This document shows positions 35,649-43,784 of a stretch of 64,000 nucleotides of DNA, in pieces. The DNA is taken from contig NZ_FMZF01000008.1 in the NCBI RefSeq assembly GCF_900102745.1, positions 124,001-188,000 of the forward strand. The letters are read 5' to 3'. This DNA comes from Geodermatophilus telluris (GTDB lineage: Bacteria > Actinomycetota > Actinomycetes > Mycobacteriales > Geodermatophilaceae). Numbering within the stretch: position 1 is the stretch's first letter; every line of letters begins with the position of its first letter. Under the pieces are notes generated by a model. That model searched no databases, was not told the origin of the DNA, and saw only the letters and a list, made by a program, of their open reading frames with translations. Both the position numbers and the translations under genes were made by a program.

Positions 35649-36317
35649 TCACCGCCAGCGGTACTCCAGCTCGGGCCGGCCGGCGCCGCCGTAGCGGGGC
35701 ACCCGGTCCACCAGCCCGGTCTCGGCGAGGTACTCCAGGTAGCGGCGGGCGGTGATCCGCGAGGCGCCGATGAGCTCCGCGGTCTCGGCCGCCGACACCC
35801 CCGTCGCCTGCCGGACGGCGGTGACGACGGCGTCCAGCGTCTCGCGGCCCATGCCCTTGGGCAGCGGCGCCGACCGCGACGGGCGGACGGTGCCCAGCAC
35901 CCGGTCGATGTCGGCCTGCCCGGCCGCCTCGCCCCCGCCGGTCAGCCGCGCCCGGTACTCGGCGTAGGCCACCAGCCGGTCGCGCAGCGCCGGGTAGGTG
36001 AACGGCTTGAGCAGGTAGCCGACCACGCCGTGCACCGCCGCGGCGCGCACCGTGGCCAGCTCGCGGGCCGAGGTGACGGCGAGGACGTCGACGTCGGCAC
36101 CGGCGGCCCGGATCCGCCGGCAGAGGTCCAGGCCGGAGGCGTCGGGCAGGTGCAGGTCGAGCAGCACGAGGTCGACGGCGGTGCGCCCCAGCGCGGCCAG
36201 CGCCGCGGCCCCGGTGCCCGCGACGCCGACGGTGGTGAAGCCGTCGGTGCGGTCGACGTAGGCCCGGTGCGCCTCGGCGGCCACCGGCTCGTCCTCGACC
36301 ACCAGCACCCGGATCAC
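35649..36317 (-). CDS. Response regulator, CitB/DctR family
   Basis: 222 aa from GTG 36317, overlapping the kinase stop by four bases (GTGA). Receiver domain 1-120 with acidic pocket ED (8-9), phospho-acceptor Asp54 (LLDLHLPD), and Lys ~104 in YLLKPF. The C-terminal part (RETLDAVVTAVRQATGVSA to RRYLEYLAETGLVDRVPRYG) is the winged helix found with CitA/DcuS-type kinases. It probably activates the divergent dctA in response to C4-dicarboxylates (inference from pairing and neighbour). Confidence 0.92.
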   Translation of the reverse strand: MIRVLVVEDEPVAAEAHRAYVDRTDGFTTVGVAGTGAAALAALGRTAVDLVLLDLHLPDASGLDLCRRIRAAGADVDVLAVTSARELATVRAAAVHGVVGYLLKPFTYPALRDRLVAYAEYRARLTGGGEAAGQADIDRVLGTVRPSRSAPLPKGMGRETLDAVVTAVRQATGVSAAETAELIGASRITARRYLEYLAETGLVDRVPRYGGAGRPELEYRWR

Positions 36318-37942
36318 CGCGACGCCCCCGCCGGCACCGACAGCGGGATCGACACCCGGAACTCCGCCCCGGGCCCCGGCCGCACGGTGACCGTGCCGCC
36401 GTGCCGGCGCACCGCCTGCTGGACCAGCGCCAGGCCCAGCCCGCGCCCCAGGCCGGCCGGCGCGCCGTCGGGGTCGGCCTTGGTCGACCAGCCGCGCCGG
36501 AAGACCCGCTCGACGTCCTCCTCGGCCAGCCCGGGCCCGCTGTCCTCGACCCGCACCTCCAGCCGGTCGCCGTCGTCCCAGACACCCACCTGCACCTCGC
36601 GCGGCGGCTCCCCGGCCAGCGCGGCGTCGATGGCGTTGTCGAGCAGGTTGCCCACGACCGTGACCAGGTCCCCGCCCGGGATGCCGGTGACGCCCACCGA
36701 GGTGTCCGGATCGACCTCCAGGCGCACCCCGCGCTCGGCGGCGGTGGCCGCCTTGCCCAGCAGCAGCGCCGCCAGCACCGGCTCCTCCACCGCGCCGACC
36801 ACCCGGTCGGTGAGCTCCTGCGCGGTGGCGAGCTGGGCGGTGGCGAACTCGACGGCCTCCTGGCTGCGGCCCAGCTCCACCAGCGAGACGGTGGCGTGCA
36901 GCCGGTTGGCGGCCTCGTGCGCCTGGGCGCGCAGCGACTCGGCGAAGGCACGCACGCTGTCGCGCTCGCCGGTGAGCGCCTGCAGCTCGGTGTGGTCGCG
37001 CAGGGTGACCACCGAGCCCGCACCGCCCGGCGAGCGCGCGGGCGAGCGGTTGACCAGCAGCACGCGGGTGTCGGTCAGGTGCACCTCGTCCACGCCGCGC
37101 TCGGCGGCGCCCAGCGCCGCGGCCAGCTCGGGAGGCAGGCCCAGCTCGTCGAGCCGGCGCCCGGCGGGGTCGCCGTCGAGGCCGAGCAGCCGGCGGCCCT
37201 CGTCGTTGGCCAGGGTCACCCGACCGTCGCGGTCGAGCAGCAGCAGCCCCTCCCGGACGGCGTGCAGCACCGCCTCGTGGTGCTCCAGCAGCGCCGCCAT
37301 CGTGCCCGCGTCCAGGCCCCCGGTCTGGCGGCGCAGCCGGCGGCTGATCGCCCAGCTGCCCAGCCCGCCGACGGCGAGGGTGACCGCCGCGGTGCCGAGG
37401 ATGCCCGGCACCGCCGCCGCGAGGTCGGCGCCGACGACGTCGACGGTGAGCCCGGCCGACACCAGCGCGACGACGTCGCCGTCGGCGTCGAACACCGGTC
37501 CGGTGGTGCGCAGCGACGGCCCGAGCGTGCCGGTGTAGGTCTCGGTGAAGGTCTCCCCGGCCAGCGCCGGCGCCACCGTGCCGACGAAGGGACGGCCGAT
37601 CTGCGCCGGGTCGGGGTGGGTGAAGCGGGTGCGGTCGGGCGCCATGACGGTGATGAACGACAGCCCGGTGTCGGCGCGGACCTGCTCGACGACGGGCTGC
37701 AGCACCGCGGTCGCGTCGCCGGCGGCCACGGCGTCGGCCACCAGCGGCGAGTCGGCCAGGCTCTCGACCACCGCGGTGGTGCGCTGCGCGGCCGCGCGCT
37801 CGAGGGCCGCGCGGGCGTCGAGGTAGGCGACGACGGTGGCGGTGGTGACGACGGCGAGCAGGACGAGGGCCTGCAGCCACAGCAGCTGGCGGGCCAGGCT
37901 CGTCCCCGTGCGGGCCGGCCCGCGGCGGGTGAGGATCGGCAC
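36314..37942 (-). CDS. Sensor histidine kinase, CitA/DcuS type
   Basis: About 542 aa from GTG 37942 (ATG 37993 would add 17 residues and is the alternative). TM1 LLWLQALVLLAVVTTATVVAY, a periplasmic PAS-like sensor (about 45-170, SFITVMAPDRTRFTHPDP), TM2 around 175-200, a cytoplasmic PAS (VREGLLLLDRDGRVTLAND), the phospho-accepting His342 in RAQAHEAANRLH, then ATPase boxes LLDNAIDAAL (N), DSGPGL (G1) and GRGLGLALV (G2). The H-E-A-x-N box is that of citrate/dicarboxylate sensors. Divergent from dctA with the response regulator co-encoded. The periplasmic PAS presumably binds a C4-dicarboxylate. Confidence 0.92.
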   Translation of the reverse strand: MPILTRRGPARTGTSLARQLLWLQALVLLAVVTTATVVAYLDARAALERAAAQRTTAVVESLADSPLVADAVAAGDATAVLQPVVEQVRADTGLSFITVMAPDRTRFTHPDPAQIGRPFVGTVAPALAGETFTETYTGTLGPSLRTTGPVFDADGDVVALVSAGLTVDVVGADLAAAVPGILGTAAVTLAVGGLGSWAISRRLRRQTGGLDAGTMAALLEHHEAVLHAVREGLLLLDRDGRVTLANDEGRRLLGLDGDPAGRRLDELGLPPELAAALGAAERGVDEVHLTDTRVLLVNRSPARSPGGAGSVVTLRDHTELQALTGERDSVRAFAESLRAQAHEAANRLHATVSLVELGRSQEAVEFATAQLATAQELTDRVVGAVEEPVLAALLLGKAATAAERGVRLEVDPDTSVGVTGIPGGDLVTVVGNLLDNAIDAALAGEPPREVQVGVWDDGDRLEVRVEDSGPGLAEEDVERVFRRGWSTKADPDGAPAGLGRGLGLALVQQAVRRHGGTVTVRPGPGAEFRVSIPLSVPAGASR

Positions 37943-37976
37943 GCTCCGCAGTGTCCCGCCGTGGGCGGGGGACCGT

Positions 37977-38015
37977 GAACGCAATGAACGCATGCGTGAC
38001 GCCGGTCACGGCGTC
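37977..38015. promoter_or_regulatory. Candidate operator between kinase gene and dctA
   Basis: Two direct copies of GAACGCA (37977-37983 and 37986-37992, 9-bp period) followed by ACGCATGCGT and an inverted pair GACGCC/GGCGTC (37998-38003, 38010-38015). Its position in the ~140-bp divergent region makes it a candidate site for the CitB/DctR-type regulator. Confidence 0.4.
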
Positions 38016-38083
38016 CGGCCCACTGGGAGCCACCACCGCCCGGGACGACCCGGGCGCCCGCCCACGACTCCCAGGAGCAGTCC

Positions 38084-39511
38084 ATGGCCGCAGGCACCGC
38101 GACCGGGCCGTCCGCCGCCAGGCGCGACCGCACGCACTGGCTCTACATCGCCGTCATCGCCGCCGTCGTCCTCGGCATCGCGGTGGGCTTCGCGTTCCCC
38201 GAGTTCGCCGTCAGCCTCAAGTGGCTGGGCACGGCCTTCGTCGGCCTCATCAAGATGCTCATCGCGCCGGTCATCTTCTGCACGATCGTGCTGGGCATCG
38301 GCGCCATCCGGCAGGCGGCCAAGGTCGGCCGGATCGGCGGGCTGGCGCTGGGCTACTTCCTGCTCATGTCGACCGTCGCCCTGGCCATCGGCCTGGTGGT
38401 CGGCAACATCCTGCACCCCGGTGACGGGCTGCAGCTGTCCGACGAGCTGCGCGGCGCGGGTGCCGAGCTGGCCGGCACGGCCGAGGAGTCCGGCGGCACC
38501 ACCGACTTCATCCTCGGCCTGATCCCGACCACGCTGGTCTCGGCGCTGACCGACGGGTCGGTGCTGCAGGCGCTGCTCGTCGCCCTGCTCACCGGCTTCG
38601 CCATCCAGGCCATGGGCCGCTCGGGCGAGCCGATCCTGCGCGGCATCGGCCACTTCCAGAAGCTGGTCTTCCGCATCCTGGCGATGGTCATGTGGGCCGC
38701 CCCGATCGGCGCCTTCGGTGCGATCGCCGCCGTCGTCGGCGAGACCGGGATCGACGCGCTGAAGAGCCTGGCGATCATCATGCTGGGCTTCTACGCCACC
38801 TGCGCGGTGTTCGTCTTCGTCATCCTCGGCCTGATCCTGCGGCTGGTGGCCAAGGTCAACGTCTTCTCGCTGCTGAAGTACCTGGGCCGCGAGTTCCTGC
38901 TGATCGTCTCCACCTCGTCGTCGGAGACCGCCCTGCCCCGCCTGATCGCCAAGATGGAGCACGCCGGCGTCAGCGCGCCGGTCGCGGGCATCGTCGTGCC
39001 GACCGGCTACTCCTTCAACCTCGACGGCACCGCCATCTACCTGACCATGGCCTCGCTGTTCATCGCCGAGGCACTGGGCGACCCGCTGTCGGTCGGCGAG
39101 CAGATCGGCCTGCTGGTCTTCATGATCATCGCCTCCAAGGGTGCCGCGGGCGTCACCGGGGCCGGCCTGGCCACCCTGGCCGGCGGGCTCTCGGCGCACC
39201 GCCCGGACCTCCTGGACGGCGTCGGCCTGATCGTGGGCATCGACCGGTTCATGTCCGAGGCGCGCGCGGTGACCAACTTCGCGGGCAACGCCATCGCCAC
39301 GGTGCTCATCGCCACCTGGACGAAGGAGCTCGACCGCGACCAGCTGTCCGCGGCGCTGTCGGGCCGCAGCCGCTTCGACGAGGCGACCATGATCGACGAC
39401 CACGGCCCGTCCGCGGCCGAGCTGCCGGAGCAGGCCACCAACGCCGGCCCCGGCCAGCGCGACGGCGAGGACGCGCTGCGGGAGGCGGCGACCGGCTCCG
39501 TCCGCCGCTGA
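38084..39511 (+). CDS. dctA: Dicarboxylate/cation symporter (DctA family)
   Basis: 475 aa from ATG 38084, AGGAG at 38073-38077. About eight hydrophobic segments with the family's functional motifs: FLLIVSTSSSETALPRL (Ser-rich re-entrant loop), PTGYSFNLDGTAIYL (cation site), and a second re-entrant region IASKGAAGVTGAG followed by GIDRFMSEARAVTNFAGN (Asp and Arg for dicarboxylate binding). Imports succinate, fumarate or malate with protons or sodium at the cytoplasmic membrane. The two-component system for it lies divergent, and a hairpin follows the stop. Confidence 0.93.
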   Translation: MAAGTATGPSAARRDRTHWLYIAVIAAVVLGIAVGFAFPEFAVSLKWLGTAFVGLIKMLIAPVIFCTIVLGIGAIRQAAKVGRIGGLALGYFLLMSTVALAIGLVVGNILHPGDGLQLSDELRGAGAELAGTAEESGGTTDFILGLIPTTLVSALTDGSVLQALLVALLTGFAIQAMGRSGEPILRGIGHFQKLVFRILAMVMWAAPIGAFGAIAAVVGETGIDALKSLAIIMLGFYATCAVFVFVILGLILRLVAKVNVFSLLKYLGREFLLIVSTSSSETALPRLIAKMEHAGVSAPVAGIVVPTGYSFNLDGTAIYLTMASLFIAEALGDPLSVGEQIGLLVFMIIASKGAAGVTGAGLATLAGGLSAHRPDLLDGVGLIVGIDRFMSEARAVTNFAGNAIATVLIATWTKELDRDQLSAALSGRSRFDEATMIDDHGPSAAELPEQATNAGPGQRDGEDALREAATGSVRR

Positions 39512-39523
39512 CCGACCCACCCC

Positions 39524-39561
39524 CGGTGCCGGCCGTCCCCCTCGGGGGGCGGCCGGCACCG
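39524..39561 (+). terminator. Terminator hairpin after dctA
   Basis: 11-bp arms CGGTGCCGGCC (39524-39534) and GGCCGGCACCG (39551-39561) with C/G-rich inner pairing and a short TCG loop, 13 bp past the stop at 39511. Confidence 0.65.
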
Positions 39562-39595
39562 TCGTGCCGGGGCCCGCGCTGCGACCGCCGGCGGC

Positions 39596-40771
39596 GTGTG
39601 GTCGGCTGCGCTGGTGCCCGCCCCCCTCGACGTCCTGGTCGCGGGCGCCGGGCCGGCGGGGCTGTCGGCCGCGGCCGCGTGCGCGGCGGCCGGGCTGCGC
39701 ACCGCGCTGGTCGCCCCGTCGCTGCGGGTGTGGCCGGCCACCTACTGCCTGTGGGCCGACGAGCTGGCGGCGGCCGCCCCTTCGCTCGGCCTCGACCCGG
39801 GCGCGGTGGCCGCGGCGTACGCGCCGACCGTCGTCCGCACCGCCGCCGGTGGCGAGCGGCGGCTGCGGCGGGGCTACGCCCGGCTGCGCAACGGCGCGCT
39901 GCACGCGGCGCTGCTCGAGCGGCTGCGGTCGTCCGGCGGCGAGGTCGTGCCCGGGCGGGTGACCGGGGTGCGGGCCGAGGCCGGCCGCGAGGTCGCCGTC
40001 CTCTCCGGTGGCGGCGAGCGGGTGGCGCGGGTGGTGCTCGACGCCCGCGGCGGCGGCCCGGGGAGCGCGCAGCAGCGGGCCTGGGGCGAGGTGGTGGCCG
40101 GCCCGGTCGGGGACCTGGTCCCGCCCGGCGGAGCGCTGCTGATGGACTGGGCCGCGCTCGCCGACCCGGCCGCGCCGCCGGCCTTCCTCTACGGCCTGCC
40201 CCTCGACGACGGCACCGTGCTGCTGGAGGCGACGTCGCTCGCCGCGCGCCCCCCGGTGCCGCTGGAGCACCTGCGCGCCCGCCTCGGCGCGCTGCTCGCC
40301 GACCGCGGCCTGCGCCCGGCCGGGGAGGCCGAGCGGGTGGCCATCCCGCTCGACGTCCCGCCCCGCCGGACGGGCACCGTGCTGGGCGCGGCGGCGGGGC
40401 TGGTGCACCCGGCCACCGGCTACAGCGTCGCGTCCTCGCTGCGGCTGGGCCCGCGGGTGGCCGGCGCGCTGGCGGCCGGGCAGGACCCCCGGCCGGTGCT
40501 GCGCGCGGCCCGCCGCCGGACGACGGCGGGGCTGCTGGACCTCGGCCTGGAGGTGCTGCTGCCGCTGGACACCGCGGCGACCGACGCCTTCTTCGCCGCG
40601 TTCTTCACCCTGCCGGAGCGCTCGTGGGCGGCCTACCTCGACGTCGGCGCCGCGCCCACCGCGGTCGCCGCGGCCATGGCCCGCACGTTCGCCGCGCTGC
40701 CCGCGGCCCAGCGCGCGCACCTGCTGCGCACCGCCGCCCGGGTCGGGCTGGGGCGCCTCACCCGCCGGTAG
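39596..40771 (+). CDS. Lycopene cyclase-family FAD protein
   Basis: 391 aa from GTG 39596; GTG 39614 (VPAPLDVLVAGAGPAG) is a plausible shorter start. It has the FAD loop VLVAGAGPAGLSAAAACAAA, the family's WPATYCLWADEL segment near the N-terminus and the C-terminal GAAAGLVHPATGYSVASSL, matching CrtY/CrtL-type lycopene beta-cyclases. These enzymes close the psi ends of lycopene to beta-ionone rings at the membrane. No other carotenoid gene is present here, so the pathway must be elsewhere. Follows the DctA terminator by ~35 bp. Confidence 0.88.
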   Translation: MWSAALVPAPLDVLVAGAGPAGLSAAAACAAAGLRTALVAPSLRVWPATYCLWADELAAAAPSLGLDPGAVAAAYAPTVVRTAAGGERRLRRGYARLRNGALHAALLERLRSSGGEVVPGRVTGVRAEAGREVAVLSGGGERVARVVLDARGGGPGSAQQRAWGEVVAGPVGDLVPPGGALLMDWAALADPAAPPAFLYGLPLDDGTVLLEATSLAARPPVPLEHLRARLGALLADRGLRPAGEAERVAIPLDVPPRRTGTVLGAAAGLVHPATGYSVASSLRLGPRVAGALAAGQDPRPVLRAARRRTTAGLLDLGLEVLLPLDTAATDAFFAAFFTLPERSWAAYLDVGAAPTAVAAAMARTFAALPAAQRAHLLRTAARVGLGRLTRR

Positions 40772-40793
40772 CCCAGCCGAGCGGCGGCGGCGG

Positions 40794-41372
40794 TCAGGAC
40801 CGGCGGCGGCCCGGCACGTGGTGCAGCCAGGGGTGCCGGCGGCCCGTCGACGGCTCGTCGGCGTGGGGGGTCTCGGCGTGCGGGGTCTCGGCGGGAGCCC
40901 GGGACGCCCCCTCCGGCCGGTGCGCGGTGCCCGACCGGACGACGGTCACCGGGCACGGCGCGGCCCGGAGCACCGACGAGCTCACCGACCCCACGAGCCG
41001 GCCGGCCGCGCCGCCGCGGCCCCGGGCGCCGACGACGAGCAGGTCGGCGCCGTCCGCGGCGGCCACCAGCGCGTCGACCGGCGCCCGGTGCACGGCCCGG
41101 CACTCGACCCGCACGCCCGGCGGCACGCCGGCCGCGGCGAGGTCGTCGGCGACCGCCTGCCGCACCGCCCGCTCGTACTCGGTCACCGGGGGCACGTAGC
41201 CGGGCTCCCAGCAGTCCGGCCGCGGCGCGGTCGGGATGCTCCAGGCCCGCACCACGGTCAGCGCCATCCCCGCTCGCGCGGCCAGCACCGCGGCCCAGGT
41301 CAGCGCCTCCCGCGCGCAGGCGGAGCCGTCGACGCCCACGACGACGGCTCCCCCGGGCGACGTCGGCTCCAC
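40794..41372 (-). CDS. Universal stress protein (UspA family)
   Basis: 192 aa from GTG 41372 with AGGAGG upstream. One Usp domain (about 8-145): VVVGVDGSACAREALTWAA, ADLLVVGARGRGGAAGRLVGSVSS (ATP-binding G-x2-G-x9-GS pattern) and CPVTVVRSG, followed by a ~45-residue charged tail with a HAETPHAD repeat. Nucleotide-binding type. It is the last gene of a minus-strand run with an Acg-type nitroreductase upstream, a pairing seen in dormancy regulons of mycobacteria. Confidence 0.92.
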   Translation of the reverse strand: MEPTSPGGAVVVGVDGSACAREALTWAAVLAARAGMALTVVRAWSIPTAPRPDCWEPGYVPPVTEYERAVRQAVADDLAAAGVPPGVRVECRAVHRAPVDALVAAADGADLLVVGARGRGGAAGRLVGSVSSSVLRAAPCPVTVVRSGTAHRPEGASRAPAETPHAETPHADEPSTGRRHPWLHHVPGRRRS

Positions 41373-41462
41373 GGCGCACCTCCTCGCCGGCCGACGGGGC
41401 CGGTCGGCACCAGTGCACCCGGCGGAGTCCGCGCGCGGCAGGGCCGGAGGTCCCGGCGGACG

Positions 41463-42461
41463 TCAGCCGGCGACCTCGAGCACCTCCTCCACCGGGCGGC
41501 GGTTGGTGGACGGGCTGCGGTCGCCGGAGGGGAAGCCGAGCCGCAGCAGCATCTGGGGGTGCCCGCCCAGCGACAGCCGGGAGCGCAGCTGGGTGCGGGT
41601 CGCCGGCCAGTCGAGGGCCTGGGTCAGCGGGGAGGCCGCCAGCCCGGCCACGGTGGCCTCCAGCAGCACCCGGCCCAGGGCCCGCCCCGCGGTCAGCCAG
41701 GCGGCCCGGTCGTCCGCGTCGGTGCCGAGCACCACGACGGTGGGCCGCTCGACGTCCGGTGGCGGCCCGCCGGGGTCGCTCCCGGCGGCGCGCCCCGGCG
41801 GGCGCGTGCCGACGACGAAGTCGCGGACCAGCCAGTTCGACGGCCTGGTGGCCGGGTCCTCGCCCGGGACCGCGCCGACGGGGACGCCGTCGACGGCCGC
41901 CGGGTCGGTGCGCACCCACCGCTCCAGCTCGGCGAGGTACTCCGGCTCGCCCTGCTCGATCTCCTCGGCGCGGGAGAGGAGGAAGACCGTGGCCACCTCC
42001 TCGTCCTCGTCGCTGATCCGCTTGCACCACACCCGGAACGCGCCGGCCACCGCCTGCAGCCGGTCGACGAGGTCGTCCGGCACCGCCCGCGGCAGGAACG
42101 GGGCCCGCTCGGTGTGCCGGGCGCCGATCGCCCGCGCGAGCTCCCGGTCCTCGTCGTCGGGCTCCTGCGCGCCGGTGACCGTGACGGTCGCCAGCAGGTC
42201 GGGGTCGGCGGGGTCGGGCAGCACGTCGACGTCGGTGCCGCGCCCGTCGGCGGCCAGGGCGACCACGGCGAACTCCACCGCGACGCCGCAGCTGACCACC
42301 CGCTGCCGGCCGGAGGGGTCGAGGGCCGACAGCGCCCGGGAGGGGTCGGTGCGCACCGTCAGCCGGTCGCCGTCGGCGCGGAACAGCCACGGCTGGGTGT
42401 TGTGGATCGACGGCGCGCGCGTGGCCGCCTCCACCACCCGGGTCCACTCCTGCCGGTCCAT
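41463..42461 (-). CDS. Acg-family nitroreductase-like FMN protein
   Basis: 332 aa from ATG 42461 after GGGAGG. The N-terminal VEAATRAPSIHNTQPWLF is the hallmark of the Acg (Rv2032) family. The C-terminal half (RALGRVLLEATVAGLAASPL, LSLGGHPQMLLRLGFPSG) completes the two-fold nitroreductase pseudo-dimer. In M. tuberculosis, Acg binds FMN without clear nitroreductase activity and belongs to the DosR hypoxia regulon; a flavin-sequestering role was proposed. Adjacent to a Usp gene here. No DosR-like palindrome was recognised upstream. Confidence 0.88.
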   Translation of the reverse strand: MDRQEWTRVVEAATRAPSIHNTQPWLFRADGDRLTVRTDPSRALSALDPSGRQRVVSCGVAVEFAVVALAADGRGTDVDVLPDPADPDLLATVTVTGAQEPDDEDRELARAIGARHTERAPFLPRAVPDDLVDRLQAVAGAFRVWCKRISDEDEEVATVFLLSRAEEIEQGEPEYLAELERWVRTDPAAVDGVPVGAVPGEDPATRPSNWLVRDFVVGTRPPGRAAGSDPGGPPPDVERPTVVVLGTDADDRAAWLTAGRALGRVLLEATVAGLAASPLTQALDWPATRTQLRSRLSLGGHPQMLLRLGFPSGDRSPSTNRRPVEEVLEVAG

Positions 42462-42544
42462 CCTGGGCCTCCCGTCGTGTCGCTGTCCGGACCGGTCGCG
42501 CCTACCCGTTCCGCGGCGCCGCTCACGCGGCGGCCGGACCCGGC

Positions 42545-43759
42545 TCAGACCTCCTCGGTCGCCAGCCGCCCGTGGGAGCGCTCCACCAGGCCGGCCACCA
42601 CCACGGCGCCCACCAGCGCGGCGAGCGCGCCGAGGACGGCGACGGCGGGCAGCTCGAGCAGCGCGTCGAGCAGCGCCACGGCCGCGGCCAGCAGCGGCCA
42701 CCACCACCCGCGGCGCACCTCTCCCGTCATCACCGACGCCGTCACGCTGGCCGAGGCGAGGTAGGCCGCCACCCCGCCGGCCACCAGCAGCCGGGTCCCC
42801 GCCGGCACCTCCCCGGCCCCGGCCTCCACGACGGCGAGCTCCACCCCGGCACCGACGGTGGCCAGCGCCAGGGTCAGCGGCAGGTGGCCGAACACGAACA
42901 CGTCGTGGGCGTGCGCGCCGTTGGACCGGCCGGCCTCGTCGAGCAGGTGCTTGGCGCGCGCGCCGGCCAGGTCGAACCAGCTCCACCACAGGCCGGCCGC
43001 GAGGGTGAACGCCAGCACCGCCACCGGCAGCGCCGCGCCCGACCAGTCCGCGTCGTACAGCCCGCGGGCGACGCCGGCCACCGGCTCGCCCAGCACGAGG
43101 ATGACGAACAGCGCGAAGCGCTCGGGCAGGTGCTCGACGTGCAGCGGGACGTCGGCCGAGGACCGGGTGGCCAGCAGGGGCACGAGCGCCTCGACCAGGA
43201 CGGCGGCGGCCCACAGGGCGAATCCGACCGGCCGGGGCACGGCCAGCGACAGCGCCCACAGCGCCGCGCCCGCCAGCGCGCCGGCCAGGTACAGGCGGGT
43301 GACGGGCCGCGCCTCGGGCACGTGCCGGTACGCGCGGTGGTACTGCAGGGCGAGCACCAGCCGCACCAGCAGCTGGCAGACGACGAAGACGGCGAACCGC
43401 CGCCCGGTCGCCTCCGACGCGGAGGCGGCCAGGCCGACGACGGCGGCCATGCTGGCGAGCTTGTAGAGCCGGTACACGACGTCGTCGTGGTCGAACCGGT
43501 TGGCGTAGAGCGTCGAGCCGACCCACGACCACCAGACCGTGGCGAACAGGCCGGCGAAGACGCCGAACCGGTGCCAGGTGACGTCCTCGCGCAGCGCGAC
43601 CGCGAGCTCGGCGACGACGAGGACGAAGGCCAGGTCGAAGAACAGCTCCAGGCGGGAGGCGGAGCGGCCCCCCTCGGTGCGCAGCTCCGGCGGCCGGACC
43701 GGGCCGGCCCGCCCGCCGAGACCCTCGAGCACCCGGCGTCCCAGCCCCTGCCCGGCCAC
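42545..43759 (-). CDS. Low temperature requirement protein A (LtrA) family membrane protein
   Basis: 404 aa from GTG 43759, preceded by GGGGAGGACC. The start of the LtrA domain, SRLELFFDLAFVLVVAELA, and repeated blocks such as HLPERFALFVILVLGE and HDVFVFGHLPLTLALATVGAG are diagnostic. About ten to twelve hydrophobic segments fill the protein. The role is unknown; the name comes from cold-sensitive Listeria mutants. Spacing to the upstream K+ channel gene is 25 bp, so co-transcription is possible. Confidence 0.92.
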   Translation of the reverse strand: MAGQGLGRRVLEGLGGRAGPVRPPELRTEGGRSASRLELFFDLAFVLVVAELAVALREDVTWHRFGVFAGLFATVWWSWVGSTLYANRFDHDDVVYRLYKLASMAAVVGLAASASEATGRRFAVFVVCQLLVRLVLALQYHRAYRHVPEARPVTRLYLAGALAGAALWALSLAVPRPVGFALWAAAVLVEALVPLLATRSSADVPLHVEHLPERFALFVILVLGEPVAGVARGLYDADWSGAALPVAVLAFTLAAGLWWSWFDLAGARAKHLLDEAGRSNGAHAHDVFVFGHLPLTLALATVGAGVELAVVEAGAGEVPAGTRLLVAGGVAAYLASASVTASVMTGEVRRGWWWPLLAAAVALLDALLELPAVAVLGALAALVGAVVVAGLVERSHGRLATEEV

Positions 43760-43784
43760 GGTCCTCCCCCGTCGACCGGCCCGC

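Noticed and set aside
41373-42544. DosR/DevR-type box near the Usp and Acg genes
   Set aside because: I found no convincing GGGACTTNNGTCCC-like palindrome in the short spacers, so hypoxia regulation is not claimed.
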